Part shown: positions 18,694 to 26,727 of the stretch, piece by piece
Layout of the letters: every line of letters starts with the position of its first letter
Numbering within the stretch: the stretch's first letter is position 1
Assembly: GCF_001434575.1 (NCBI RefSeq)
Contig: NZ_AZDA01000140.1
Coordinates: forward strand, 87,160 to 146,298
DNA: 59,139 nt
Source of the DNA: Loigolactobacillus bifermentans DSM 20003
GTDB lineage: Bacteria; Bacillota; Bacilli; Lactobacillales; Lactobacillaceae
Reading direction: 5' to 3'
Program-made: the position numbers and the translations under genes
The notes under the pieces: model-generated
The model's database searches: none
Seen by the model: the letters and a program-made list of their open reading frames with translations, nothing else
What the model was told of the DNA's origin: nothing

Positions 18694-21120
18694 TCACTTC
18701 GCAGCTGGTACCGCCGTGTTTTCCCCAGCCGTCCAGGTAATGGTGCTGTGGTAGTTGGTGGCTTGGGCAGCAGGGGCCGGGTCAAGGGTCATCTCAGCCG
18801 CAAGATTGCCTTCTAAGCTGAAACCTTCCTTCGTGGTAGTGCTCCCAAATAACGTCACCAGACTGTTATCATCAGAAACGGTGTGCGCTGCGACTAGAAA
18901 TTTGTCGTTATCCTCAGCCGACGCTAAAATGCCAGAACCCGCAAGGCTAGTTGTCGGCTTAAATTTAAATTTCAAATGCACACTGCCCCCGCCAGAATCA
19001 CCGGTTAAAGTGCCGGTTTGCGATTGAAACGGTGAGACTTGTGCCGAAATCGTCCAATGTTCGCCGCTTCCCATGTAACTGCTAAAAGCAAAGGGCGTCC
19101 CACCAGTCGCAGTTAAAGGCTGGTTGGCCGTTTGAAACGTGCCATTGATGATTTGATCCAGCCGCGGTGCGGTACCCTGGTTCGTAAACGTCAAATCACT
19201 AGGCAACAGATCGATCTGCGGCACCTGGTCCCCGGTCACTTGAACCATGACAATATTGGAGTAAATATCTTGATCATGATAATGGATCTTCATTTGGTAC
19301 TTGTCCCCGTAATTGCGATACGTGATAGCGCCTAGGGACATATAAGTCTCGACGCCTTCCGCTGACATGATGTGCTTTGCCACCACGCCACTTAACGCCG
19401 ATACAGATTCGCCGGTATAAGCTGGCTGATTGTTATTATCACCACTGGCTAGTGTTTCTGGAAACGTCACAAACTTGATGGCCGCACTGGTATCGGTACC
19501 CACATCATACGGGTCGTAAGGTGTTAACGCTAACGCGGTTACCTGAATGGTTTGTTTCACCACCACGTGTAGTGCAGCGTCGTCCGGGGTCGTGGCCACT
19601 AAGTCAATGCTGCTAACATCATCCGTTGTGGTGTTCGGGTCTAAAGTGACTTTGCAAGTGCCACCGCTAGTCGGGTCTAACGATACAAGGCCACTTCCTT
19701 TTTGATCAATTTCAGTAGTGGTGTCATGTTTGTAAGCTTTCCAGGTCATCGCATCAGCTAAATCGCTTGGCATCGCCGCATTATCCTTCTCACTCACTAA
19801 ATTAGCCGTCACATTATCCGTTGGTGCTTGTAACGCATACGTGCCCGCTGTCTGAACAGTACCAGCCGTATCCCCTGCCAAAGACGTTGCGTGCGCTTTA
19901 TTGGCAAATAAAAAGTCCCGCTGATCCTTAAAGGTGATCGCATAGCCCCCGGCATCCTTTTCCAGTTGCTTTTGCGTTTCAACTTCTGTATTGATCTCAT
20001 TTAACGTATCGTTGATGTCTTGGGTCAGTTCAGTGGCATCCCCACTGCCTGATTTGTACTGCTGAATCAGATCAATCAGCTTGGCAATGAGTTCCTTCCC
20101 TTTCGACTGATCCAGATACTGTGAGTTTTGTTCGATGCCATCTGAATCAGTGGTCGATGTATCACTATTTGAGCCAGTCTCTAAAACCGATAAGGTATCC
20201 CCGTTACCAATGCCCGCCGATTTGGGAATGATCCAAACCCATTTTTTCGAGTCCGGCACTTTTTCGGGAATGGTCTTATCGTCAGCTGTGGCGTCACCTT
20301 TGATCGACCAGTGAATCTGATCCCCTGCCAAAGTCCCAGTTCCGGTGGCAATGCCGGTGTAAGTTTCCCCATCCACCGTGATCGGTTCCGGAAACATAAA
20401 GATATTCGCAACCGTTGGCTTTAAATCGATTGCGAAATTCAAGGTCCCCGTTTGGGTCTTAATGTAGGTTGAACCACCGGTTGTTGCTTCAGTATTATTA
20501 AACTGCTCGCTGACACGCAGCCGCTTGAGGCTGGTAACGTCTAAAGCGGCCATTGCCTTTTTTACATCCACCGTGATCGTGATTGCGCGCTTCACTGTCA
20601 CAGTGTTGTTTGTATTTGAGATCGGGCTACTGCCACCAATGGGAATGTAGGATTGGCCTGCTGCAACAGGACTCGTGCCTGTACCATCACTAACGGTTAC
20701 CCCGTCTGTGTTAAAATCCATCCATTTATTCGCCGTATCCGTTGAAAGCACTAATGTGAAGTAATTAAAGCTGTTACGCCAGCTTTGCTTAAAAGCCGAC
20801 GTTGAAAAGCTTTGTGGCTTGATCACAAACGTCAGCGTGGCATCCTGGTTGATTGCAATTTGCGACCCACTGGAACGCACACCACTGGCCGTCACTTCTG
20901 ACATTTTAAAATAAGGCACCACATTGCCACTTTTCGCATTGCTTAACAAGGTGCTATTTGACCCGGCATCAATCGAATCCGTGGTGACATTTTCGCTGTA
21001 CATCCCATTTGTTATGAGATCTTCACTACTGTCGTCGGCCGCCACTCGATTTCCTGGTATGACCATTAACCCAATACAAGTGGCGAATAGCCCAACCCAA
21101 AAAGCCAATCGCTTTGTCAT
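18694..21120 (-). CDS. Large secreted WxL-type protein
   Basis: ATG at 21120 follows GGAGG by 9 bp; a TTG five codons upstream lacks a site. The product has 808 residues, with a signal peptide ending NRVAADDSS and extended Thr/Ser/Asp-rich beta sequence. The C-terminal 150 residues look like a WxL domain with degenerate motifs: HWTISAQVSPF (W-T-I) and, at the end, YHSTITWTAGEN (W-T-A). A short coiled segment with ELTQDINDTLNEINTEVETQ lies near residues 370-390. I recognise no enzymatic domain. It is the third gene of an operon: the WxLIP stop lies 21 bp upstream. A role as a structural or adhesive subunit of the surface complex is inferred from the locus. Confidence 0.85.
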   Translation of the reverse strand: MTKRLAFWVGLFATCIGLMVIPGNRVAADDSSEDLITNGMYSENVTTDSIDAGSNSTLLSNAKSGNVVPYFKMSEVTASGVRSSGSQIAINQDATLTFVIKPQSFSTSAFKQSWRNSFNYFTLVLSTDTANKWMDFNTDGVTVSDGTGTSPVAAGQSYIPIGGSSPISNTNNTVTVKRAITITVDVKKAMAALDVTSLKRLRVSEQFNNTEATTGGSTYIKTQTGTLNFAIDLKPTVANIFMFPEPITVDGETYTGIATGTGTLAGDQIHWSIKGDATADDKTIPEKVPDSKKWVWIIPKSAGIGNGDTLSVLETGSNSDTSTTDSDGIEQNSQYLDQSKGKELIAKLIDLIQQYKSGSGDATELTQDINDTLNEINTEVETQKQLEKDAGGYAITFKDQRDFLFANKAHATSLAGDTAGTVQTAGTYALQAPTDNVTANLVSEKDNAAMPSDLADAMTWKAYKHDTTTEIDQKGSGLVSLDPTSGGTCKVTLDPNTTTDDVSSIDLVATTPDDAALHVVVKQTIQVTALALTPYDPYDVGTDTSAAIKFVTFPETLASGDNNNQPAYTGESVSALSGVVAKHIMSAEGVETYMSLGAITYRNYGDKYQMKIHYHDQDIYSNIVMVQVTGDQVPQIDLLPSDLTFTNQGTAPRLDQIINGTFQTANQPLTATGGTPFAFSSYMGSGEHWTISAQVSPFQSQTGTLTGDSGGGSVHLKFKFKPTTSLAGSGILASAEDNDKFLVAAHTVSDDNSLVTLFGSTTTKEGFSLEGNLAAEMTLDPAPAAQATNYHSTITWTAGENTAVPAAK

Positions 21121-21141
21121 CCATTCCGCCTCCAATATCGC

Positions 21142-22149
21142 TTAATGTTGCTGCTTCCGGCGCCGCCATAAAATTACGCCTAATAAGGCAATGATCACCA
21201 CCGCTAACCCGATCAAGACCCACACATACCACGGTGTCCCTGGCGTGGTAATGCTGGTAGCCGAATCAATGGCTGCCGCTTGCTTGCGAGTCACCGTAAA
21301 GTGGCGAGTGAAATGCCACTTGCGGGTACCTGATTTAGCGTCTAACTGCAAGGTGTACTTGCCGGCCCGTAAGCCATCTGTCGCCAGCGTCGCAAAGTCA
21401 TAATGCGCGTTTGGCGCCATGGCCTGTTTGTGCGCCGTACGACTGAGCAAGACCTTTTTGGAACCTTGTTTGGTGACCTTGGTTGTCACCGTCATTTGGC
21501 CAAACAGCTCTGGCTTCGGGTTTTGTAACCGGGCTAAAACGGCCGCTTGGTGATTTTGTTGGCTGTAACGGACTTTGGCAATTTTTAAATCTGGATGCAC
21601 GTACTTTTTGCTGGTGCGTAAGTTGATTGCCGTATACATGCTAAACCGGTTGGACAAACTAACCCCTTTGCCCGAGCCGCCGTAAGTTTGTGGGTCAATG
21701 GCGTATAACGCCCCTAACTTCATCCCTTTAAAACCCTTTTGCGGAATATTTAACGTAAACGTCACCTGCTTCGACTGGTGAGCAGCTAACGTGATGGTTT
21801 GTTTGCCAGCGGTCATGCTGGTTAGCGGGTGCTTTAACGTTTTATCCCGATTTACCCCAGGGGTGTAGTCGATTTGTCCGCTTTGCGTAATACCAGCATT
21901 GGTGATTTGTACTTGCACGGTTCGCTTTGACCCCGCTAAATTCGTCACTTTACCAGCAATTTTCACCTGACTGCCTGGTTTAGCCACAATATCAAAAATC
22001 CCAGCCTGTTTACTTTGGCTGTCACTTAAAACAGGCGTCAAGGTAAAACGGCTGCCACTTGCCGCATGCGCTGGTTGCCCACCAGCCAACACCAACCCCA
22101 ACACAACACCGATCAAGGCCATTAATTTGCGCATCAAAATTCCCTTCAT
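21142..22149 (-). CDS. WxL-interacting protein (DUF916/DUF3324), membrane-anchored
   Basis: 335 residues, with a possible internal start at MRKLMAL (residue 6). The signal peptide ends QPAHAAS. The DUF916-like part has RFTLTPVLSDSQSKQAG.FD and GQIDYTPGVNRDKTL; the family motif IPQKGFKGMKLG is near residue 160; the DUF3324-like part contains AMAPNAHYDF. A C-terminal transmembrane helix and RRRKQQH tail follow. It is paralogous to 14824-15825. It lies between the WxL gene (65-bp gap holding a hairpin) and the large WxL gene (21-bp gap). It is expected to tether the two WxL proteins to the membrane side of the wall. Confidence 0.93.
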   Translation of the reverse strand: MKGILMRKLMALIGVVLGLVLAGGQPAHAASGSRFTLTPVLSDSQSKQAGIFDIVAKPGSQVKIAGKVTNLAGSKRTVQVQITNAGITQSGQIDYTPGVNRDKTLKHPLTSMTAGKQTITLAAHQSKQVTFTLNIPQKGFKGMKLGALYAIDPQTYGGSGKGVSLSNRFSMYTAINLRTSKKYVHPDLKIAKVRYSQQNHQAAVLARLQNPKPELFGQMTVTTKVTKQGSKKVLLSRTAHKQAMAPNAHYDFATLATDGLRAGKYTLQLDAKSGTRKWHFTRHFTVTRKQAAAIDSATSITTPGTPWYVWVLIGLAVVIIALLGVILWRRRKQQH

Positions 22150-22160
22150 TTCCTATCAAA

Positions 22161-22187
22161 ATAAACCTTCACAAGGTCTTGTGAAGG
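22161..22187 (-). terminator. Intercistronic terminator between WxL and WxLIP genes (second operon)
   Basis: Inverted repeat CCTTCACAAG/CTTGTGAAGG at 22166-22187, followed on the minus strand by TTTATTTT. It occupies the same place as the hairpin in the other WxL operon although the sequence differs. Confidence 0.75.
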
Positions 22188-22214
22188 CTTTTTAAAGACT
22201 TGTGGTGCGAATGG

Positions 22215-22880
22215 TTAACTGTTTGAAGTATCGTCAGCAGCAGGAACATCATCAGAAGTTTGACCAGCACCTAAAAGCCAATCAATGGTTGTACTGTAAG
22301 TACCCGCCTTGACAGTTGTATGTTTTGGCAAGACTAACGTAGCAGCTTTCGTAGTATCTGACACAGCATCCTTTGTGGTTGTGCCAAACGTAGCCGTTGT
22401 TTTACCAGCACCAGTTCCTTTAGCGGCTGTTAATGCTGTGCCATTCTGTTGTAAATTGGCACTTGCCAAAGCTGGATCTGTAATATCATCTGCAGTAACC
22501 GCTGCATCCTTACCGTTAAGCGTCATGCTGTCTGCACTAAACTTATCACTACTGTCAGCATTGTGGAATTCACCTAATTGCCCTTGTAATGTCCACCCAG
22601 CATCATTCCCTGAGTAATCTGTGACTTCTAAATCACCCGATGCAGAGCCATTTAAGGACTGAGAATTTGAAATCAAGGCCTCTTGCCCAATTGTGCCGAA
22701 ATTAAAGCTTGGTACACTTGTAAGTTGCAAGCCTGCTTTATCGTCAGAAATCGTAACTTCAAAATTGGCATTACTGTCAGTCTTATTTTCCAAATTATCC
22801 GCCGCATGAGCCGTCGTCGCAACCCCTGCAAATAAGCCAAGTGCTAACGCAACACCGGCAGTTGTTAATGCTTTTTTCAT
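22215..22880 (-). CDS. WxL-domain surface protein
   Basis: ATG at 22880 (MKKALTTAG) follows GGAGGG; a longer in-frame version from 22994 has no ribosome binding site and a poor N-terminus. The product has 221 residues, a signal peptide ending TTAHAAD, then NFEVTISDDKAGLQLTSVPSF.FGTIG, matching the start of the other small WxL protein. WxL motifs appear as AGWTLQGQL mid-protein and STTIDWLLGAG near the C-terminus, followed by a 14-residue acidic tail that the paralogue lacks. It is the first gene of the WxL-WxLIP-large WxL operon. Directly upstream in the same orientation is an EAL-domain gene. Confidence 0.92.
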   Translation of the reverse strand: MKKALTTAGVALALGLFAGVATTAHAADNLENKTDSNANFEVTISDDKAGLQLTSVPSFNFGTIGQEALISNSQSLNGSASGDLEVTDYSGNDAGWTLQGQLGEFHNADSSDKFSADSMTLNGKDAAVTADDITDPALASANLQQNGTALTAAKGTGAGKTTATFGTTTKDAVSDTTKAATLVLPKHTTVKAGTYSTTIDWLLGAGQTSDDVPAADDTSNS

Positions 22881-22923
22881 GTATATCCCTCCAAAATATG
22901 TGGTTATTATCACAGTTGCATTT

Positions 22924-22932
22924 ATCATAGCA
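22924..22932 (-). promoter_or_regulatory. Extended -10 upstream of the second WxL operon
   Basis: TGCTATGAT on the minus strand lies 44 bp before the ATG, within a very AT-rich stretch. The -35 is not clear. The rest of 22933-23188 is AT-rich and shows nothing else I can support. Confidence 0.45.
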
Positions 22933-23188
22933 TAATGCCATAAATAAAGAAATAACTTATTATATAACGATATTATTGGGAATAAACCGAACAATTTGTT
23001 TTTTTCAAGAAAGCGGCCAATTCACAAGGAATATTGCACAAAAAAAATAATAATATGTGATTAGCATATTATTATTTTGTCATAATTTTTGATGAGTCAA
23101 CGATATGTTACATCTCAAATCAAAATGTTCAAATTAGATTCAACTGTTTTTAGTCAATCATTGTAAACTAGCACTTATTTCACATGTT

Positions 23189-23875
23189 CTAATTAAAATC
23201 GGCAGCGATGGGTAGAATATGCGGTTGGCCGAAATAATAGCCTTGCACAATATCAGGATGAAACGCGGCAATCAAACTATTATCCGTGTCATATTCAAAC
23301 CCTTCTAGTGCAAATGTTTTTTGCTGACGCAACGCCATTTCTCGCCAAAACTTAATTTGTGTGTGAATTTCATCCCCTGGCAATCGGCCACGTACATTTT
23401 GCAACGCATACTTGTATTCCACTGTGTAAGCGGCCATGGTTCGCACCAACTCATATTGGTTCGTACCGGTGCCCACATCATCTAAGCACACCGCAAGCCC
23501 CGCCTGTTGGTAAGCCTGTGCCGCATGCACTAGCTCCTGCAGTGTGGTGCTAGCTGTCCCCTTACCTTGACGCTCTGTTAATTCCACATATAATCTGATT
23601 GGCGTCTGTGCCTGCAGCGTTTTTAGTAGCCGACAGTAATTCAAATCCACAAACTGTTCTTGATCAAGATTAAACGAAATACAACTCAAGCCCTGTGGAA
23701 AAGTTTTCAACGTCTCCGCCAATAAATGAATGATCTGTTGCGGCTTAAACTGACTAAAATCAGCTGGCAACCGCCAGTCTTCCCCTACCGTAGCCTGTTC
23801 ACGAATAAATAATTCATATCCAACTAATTTTACAGTCGTAATCGAATACTTCGGTTGCGCAAAAAATCGAATCAA
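23189..23875 (-). CDS. Stand-alone EAL-domain protein
   Basis: 228 residues, TTG start at 23875 with AGGGGGAT 8-9 bp upstream. The whole protein is an EAL-type domain without membrane or GGDEF parts. The EAL signature reads YELFIRE (E21). Other expected residues can be placed: N in SFNLD, E in VELTER, DD in CLDDVGTG, K in VEYKYALQN, E in ALEGFE and Q in VQGYYFGQP. The helix after DD is NQYELV, as in the GGDEF/EAL protein (NSYELV), so the two are close relatives and may act together. It could be a cyclic-di-GMP phosphodiesterase or a non-catalytic binder. It precedes the second WxL operon. Confidence 0.88.
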   Translation of the reverse strand: MIRFFAQPKYSITTVKLVGYELFIREQATVGEDWRLPADFSQFKPQQIIHLLAETLKTFPQGLSCISFNLDQEQFVDLNYCRLLKTLQAQTPIRLYVELTERQGKGTASTTLQELVHAAQAYQQAGLAVCLDDVGTGTNQYELVRTMAAYTVEYKYALQNVRGRLPGDEIHTQIKFWREMALRQQKTFALEGFEYDTDNSLIAAFHPDIVQGYYFGQPHILPIAADFN

Positions 23876-23913
23876 ACCGCCATCCCCCTAATCATGAGCT
23901 TATGGAATAAAAC

Positions 23914-23940
23914 CGTCTCATAAGTGTTAAGTTATGCTAC
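23914..23940 (+). promoter_or_regulatory. Putative resolvase res subsite
   Basis: A 27-bp segment beginning CGTCTCATAAG and ending GTTATGCTAC is an imperfect inverted repeat. It shares 11 bp with a second such segment at 24048-24074. Both lie upstream of the resolvase gene, where res sites normally are. Confidence 0.5.
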
Positions 23941-24047
23941 TTTTTTTAAAGTGAATCATTGCTCTAAAATGGCTCTTTTTTAAGCCATAAATCGAATTTT
24001 CATACCGATTCTATAATAAAATAGAAAAACGCCGCCGCTTTTTTGAC

Positions 24048-24074
24048 CGTCTCATAACTTAACAGTTGTGCGAC
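24048..24074 (+). promoter_or_regulatory. Putative resolvase res subsite (best conserved)
   Basis: Halves GTCTCATAAC and GTTGTGCGAC match as an inverted repeat at 8 of 10 positions, with a 5-bp centre. The 27-bp size fits a serine-resolvase dimer site. Confidence 0.55.
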
Positions 24075-24136
24075 CCTCTTATCAGTTGACCCTCATGAAA
24101 ACAGCATGAAATAATTAGTGTAAAGGAGCTGACCTT

Positions 24137-24700
24137 ATGAAAATCGGTTACGCGCGTGTTTCGACCTTACAACAAGAATTAACCACTCAAGTACAGGCTT
24201 TGCAACAAGCTGGTTGTCAGCAAATTCTTTCAGAAAAATTCACTGGCACTTCCGCCCAACGGCCTGTATTCCAAGAAATGTTACACTAACTAACAAGTGG
24301 TGATACATTGGTGGTCACTAAATTGGACCGTTTTGCTCGTAATACGTATGAAGCACAGCGTATTATCCATCAGCTTTTTCAGCGTGACATCGCCGTTGAG
24401 ATCCTTAATATGGGGACAATTGAAAATACGCCGACAGGGCGGCTGATCTTTACGATTTTTTCCGCTTTCGCTGAATTTGAACGGGACCTGATCGTCAGTC
24501 GGACACAATAAGGAAAAGCTTATGCCAAAGCCAACAATCCCAATTATCGGGAAGGCCGGCCGCCCCGGTATTCGCAAATACAGTTAGATCAAGCTTTAGC
24601 CTTGACCCAGCAACATACCTTTGCACAAGTAGCCGCCTTGACGGGTATTTCCCGTGCGACTTTATTCCGAGCCGCTAAGCGCCAGCGTCAAACTGAGTAA
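24137..24700 (+). pseudogene. Serine resolvase broken by two in-frame TAA codons
   Basis: ATG at 24137 follows AAAGGAGC. The frame encodes MKIGYARVSTLQQEL (catalytic Ser9), then a TAA at 24287-24289 (codon 51), continues with TSGDTLVVTKLDRFARN and ENTPTGRLIFTIFSAFAEFER, meets a second TAA at 24509-24511 (codon 125), and ends with a recognisable DNA-binding part (YREGRPPRYS, HTFAQVAALTGISRATLFR) at 24700. No frameshift is present: 187 codons with two stops. The expected residues are probably Gln (CAA) at codon 51 and Glu (GAA) at codon 125, by family comparison. Plasmid and transposon resolvases of this type resolve cointegrates at upstream res sites, and putative res subsites are present. It is most likely an inactive relic marking the edge of an acquired segment. 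Confidence 0.9.
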
Positions 24701-24814
24701 CCCCATAAAATGATTCGCTAACGCTTATATCTTACTAAGAATTCAATAAAAATACAATTTAAAAATTACCCTGTTAAATGATAAATTTTCTAATCCACCA
24801 ATTGCCCAAAATCC

Positions 24815-25348
24815 TCAATCGAGCAGTTTTGGCCCAATCCATTTCCGCAGGCGGCGATGGATCCGATACACTTGGCGCACGCTGCTCCCCATGCTATCCG
24901 CAATCTGAGCAGCACTACAGCCGGCCATGCGCAAGCGGAGAAAGGCCAGTTCTTCGTCACTACACCGATTACAGATCTCTTGATACACGGTGGCCTCATG
25001 GACGTGCTCCACGTAATTCGGCGCCGGTTTGATCATCCCCAAAATAAACGGCGCGCCATGATAAAAATCTTGCCGGCGTTCCTTGCGCAAAAGATGTTGC
25101 AAGTCCCAAACTACCGCGCGGCTAATGTACCCTAGCGCATTGTTAAAATTCACAAACTGGGCCTGCAGCGGTCGTTGCATGCACGTACAATAGGCGGCAA
25201 TAAAGGACAATTGCGCCTCACTTTTAAAATCGTGATAATCTTGATTTGCCTTGGTGATCTGGCATTTTTTTAAGGCACCGTGGACGATTTCAGGATAAAG
25301 GCGTAAGCATTGAAAAGCATCCTGCACGATTGGGGCTTGTTGTTTCAT
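24815..25348 (-). CDS. Sigma-70-like factor, SigX/ComX type
   Basis: 177 residues, ATG at 25348 with AGAAGGAT upstream. Residues about 35-95 resemble sigma region 2 (DYHDFKSEAQLSFIAAY, GYISRAVVWDLQHLLRKERRQ). Residues about 128-172 form a region-4 helix-turn-helix (CSDEELAFLRLRMAGCSAAQIADSM). Size and layout fit the short SigX/ComX factors that in some Firmicutes drive late competence genes. A phage ArpU/RinA-like activator is an alternative, because a phage-type replication pair lies nearby. It has its own sigma-A promoter and is divergent from the possible ComK-like gene at 25642. The two operons downstream of that gene share an unusual promoter-like element it might recognise (inference). 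Confidence 0.75.
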   Translation of the reverse strand: MKQQAPIVQDAFQCLRLYPEIVHGALKKCQITKANQDYHDFKSEAQLSFIAAYCTCMQRPLQAQFVNFNNALGYISRAVVWDLQHLLRKERRQDFYHGAPFILGMIKPAPNYVEHVHEATVYQEICNRCSDEELAFLRLRMAGCSAAQIADSMGSSVRQVYRIHRRLRKWIGPKLLD

Positions 25349-25381
25349 TGGTTAAATCCTTCTTTCACAAGTTATGCGTTT

Positions 25382-25410
25382 AGTTTAGGCAAAGGCCGGT
25401 TTTGCGTCAA
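25382..25410 (-). promoter_or_regulatory. Promoter of the sigma-like gene
   Basis: On the minus strand TTGACG (25410-25405), a 17-bp spacer and TAAACT (25387-25382), 34 bp before the start codon. Confidence 0.7.
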
Positions 25411-25522
25411 AATGCAAAATCAGGTGTCTTAAACAGAAATTGCGCATTTCAGTCGTGAAAATCGGTTAAAATCAGGATTCTCATTGAATTATTTGCGCCT
25501 TCACATCAAAAATAAAGAATCA

Positions 25523-25536
25523 AGAAAGCGCTTTAA
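25523..25536. promoter_or_regulatory. cre-like site
   Basis: AGAAAGCGCTTTAA matches the palindromic catabolite-repression element TGAAAGCGCTTTCA at 12 of 14 positions. It is about 105 bp upstream of the 25642 gene, between it and the sigma gene. Confidence 0.4.
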
Positions 25537-25641
25537 TCTTTGATTTTGTGTAAATTTTGAAAAAGTGCTACTGTGAAAATAGCGACAAGGGGTGACATCT
25601 TTAAGTTTGGGAATGCTATTTTTAAAAAGGAGTCTTTTTGA

Positions 25642-26430
25642 ATGACCATTGATCTCAGCACCATTTCGCACCAAGAATTGCAACAATTGGCAACTTATAC
25701 CGCCGATAACACATTGGGCAGTGACATCGTGTATCTGAAAAGTTTAGCCGACCCAATCATCCTCGATGGGCACGTGTGTTGTTCCCTGTTGATCGACAAA
25801 TACGGGCACGTGTTTTTATCTACCACCGCCGAAAGTGGTTACTTTTGCGCCTTACAAAAGCGCACAGAACACTACTACCACAGTCAAACTACGGAGAAAC
25901 TGTTGGGAATCTCACCGGCACCATTTTGCTTTGGTGCCATGATCTACTTGCGCTTTGGAGGACGTAAACAGCGCAGTTGGCTGGCGTTTCATGAGGTGGT
26001 TGATTTTCACGAAGCCCCTCAGCACCGGGTGCAGTGTAAATGTCACACAGGCATTTCGTTGATTTTGGATGAAGATTACCAAGGCTTTAAAGCCCAGGCT
26101 GATCAAGCGGTGCAGCTGGCTAAATTTCGGCATTATACCATTATCGCGCCTTTAAACGTGGTGCCAGAATGCTTCTCCCACTTGCAATACGCCAGTAGTT
26201 GGGTGTGGCGTCATGCCCACGATGATCCGGACACCTTGGTGATCGACGGGCAGCCGCAGCCCAACGCTGTCACGGCCTTTGACTTTAATACTTACACGGA
26301 ACAATGGCTACTAACGCTGTTCACGCAAATTTTGAAGCAGACGCCAGCGTTAACGGAAGCAGATGATGCCCTAATGGCCAGTGTGACCCAAGAGGTCCAT
26401 CAGTACTTAAACAAGTACCAACGCGAATAA
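25642..26430 (+). CDS. Possible ComK-like competence transcription factor
   Basis: 262 residues, ATG at 25642 with AAAAGGAGTC upstream. Residues about 89-160 resemble the conserved core of ComK by eye: SPAPFCFGAMIYLRF at 91-105 (ComK has a Pro-rich segment then IFLFPT), W113 and H117..V120.F122 (ComK has WISHVHVKEF), then SLILDEDYQGFKAQADQA (ComK has ELPISYNSFENQVYRTA). The remaining parts are unlike anything I recognise, and the protein is longer than the roughly 190 residues usual for ComK. The assignment is tentative. The neighbouring divergent SigX-like gene, a cre-like site and a strong terminator fit a regulatory gene. If correct, this puts a ComK-like and a SigX-like factor side by side. 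Confidence 0.4.
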   Translation: MTIDLSTISHQELQQLATYTADNTLGSDIVYLKSLADPIILDGHVCCSLLIDKYGHVFLSTTAESGYFCALQKRTEHYYHSQTTEKLLGISPAPFCFGAMIYLRFGGRKQRSWLAFHEVVDFHEAPQHRVQCKCHTGISLILDEDYQGFKAQADQAVQLAKFRHYTIIAPLNVVPECFSHLQYASSWVWRHAHDDPDTLVIDGQPQPNAVTAFDFNTYTEQWLLTLFTQILKQTPALTEADDALMASVTQEVHQYLNKYQRE

Positions 26431-26459
26431 TGTCTAAAACTGGTTATAACTGGTTCTGA

Positions 26460-26492
26460 AATGGTCAAAATGGCATTTTGACCATTTTTTTT
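26460..26492 (+). terminator. Rho-independent terminator of the 25642 gene
   Basis: Inverted repeat AATGGTCAAAATG/CATTTTGACCATT followed by a T run. Confidence 0.9.
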
Positions 26493-26497
26493 ATGGG

Positions 26498-26528
26498 CGA
26501 TTGTAATTCGTGGCACGAATTACAATCG
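26498..26528. promoter_or_regulatory. Perfect 15-bp inverted repeat (operator- or origin-like)
   Basis: CGATTGTAATTCGTG and its exact complement are separated by one base. No T run follows, and it sits 6 bp after the T run of the upstream terminator, 130 bp before the promoter-like element of the replication operon. A dimeric regulator site or a replication-initiator site are both plausible. Confidence 0.6.
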
Positions 26529-26651
26529 ATTGCACACAACTCATTTATTTGGGGTGATTTCTGTCACAGATCGGTTCATTTCCTGTTTTTTTGAAAGGCG
26601 CTTAAACGCTGTTACACCAAGGCTCAGCCGACTTGTAACACAAATGTAATA

Positions 26652-26692
26652 AAAAAAGTTGGCACGCTTCAGGGGGGGTCGGGTTTTATATA
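26652..26692 (+). promoter_or_regulatory. Shared promoter-like element, copy 1 (replication operon)
   Basis: AAAAAAGTTGGCAC, 19 bp, then TTTATATA; CGGG lies just before the second block. Copy 2 at 29069-29109 has identical blocks at identical spacing. TTGGCA to TATATA is 22 bp, unlike a sigma-A promoter. It overlaps an in-frame TTG at 26659, which argues that translation begins further downstream. Confidence 0.6.
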
Positions 26693-26727
26693 AGCGTAAA
26701 GAGAAAAAAATAAAGGAGCTGTTTTGT

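Noticed and set aside
26652-26692. Sigma-54 promoter (TTGGCAC) upstream of the replication operon
   Set aside because: The -24 block is similar, but no TTGC element occurs at the required distance.
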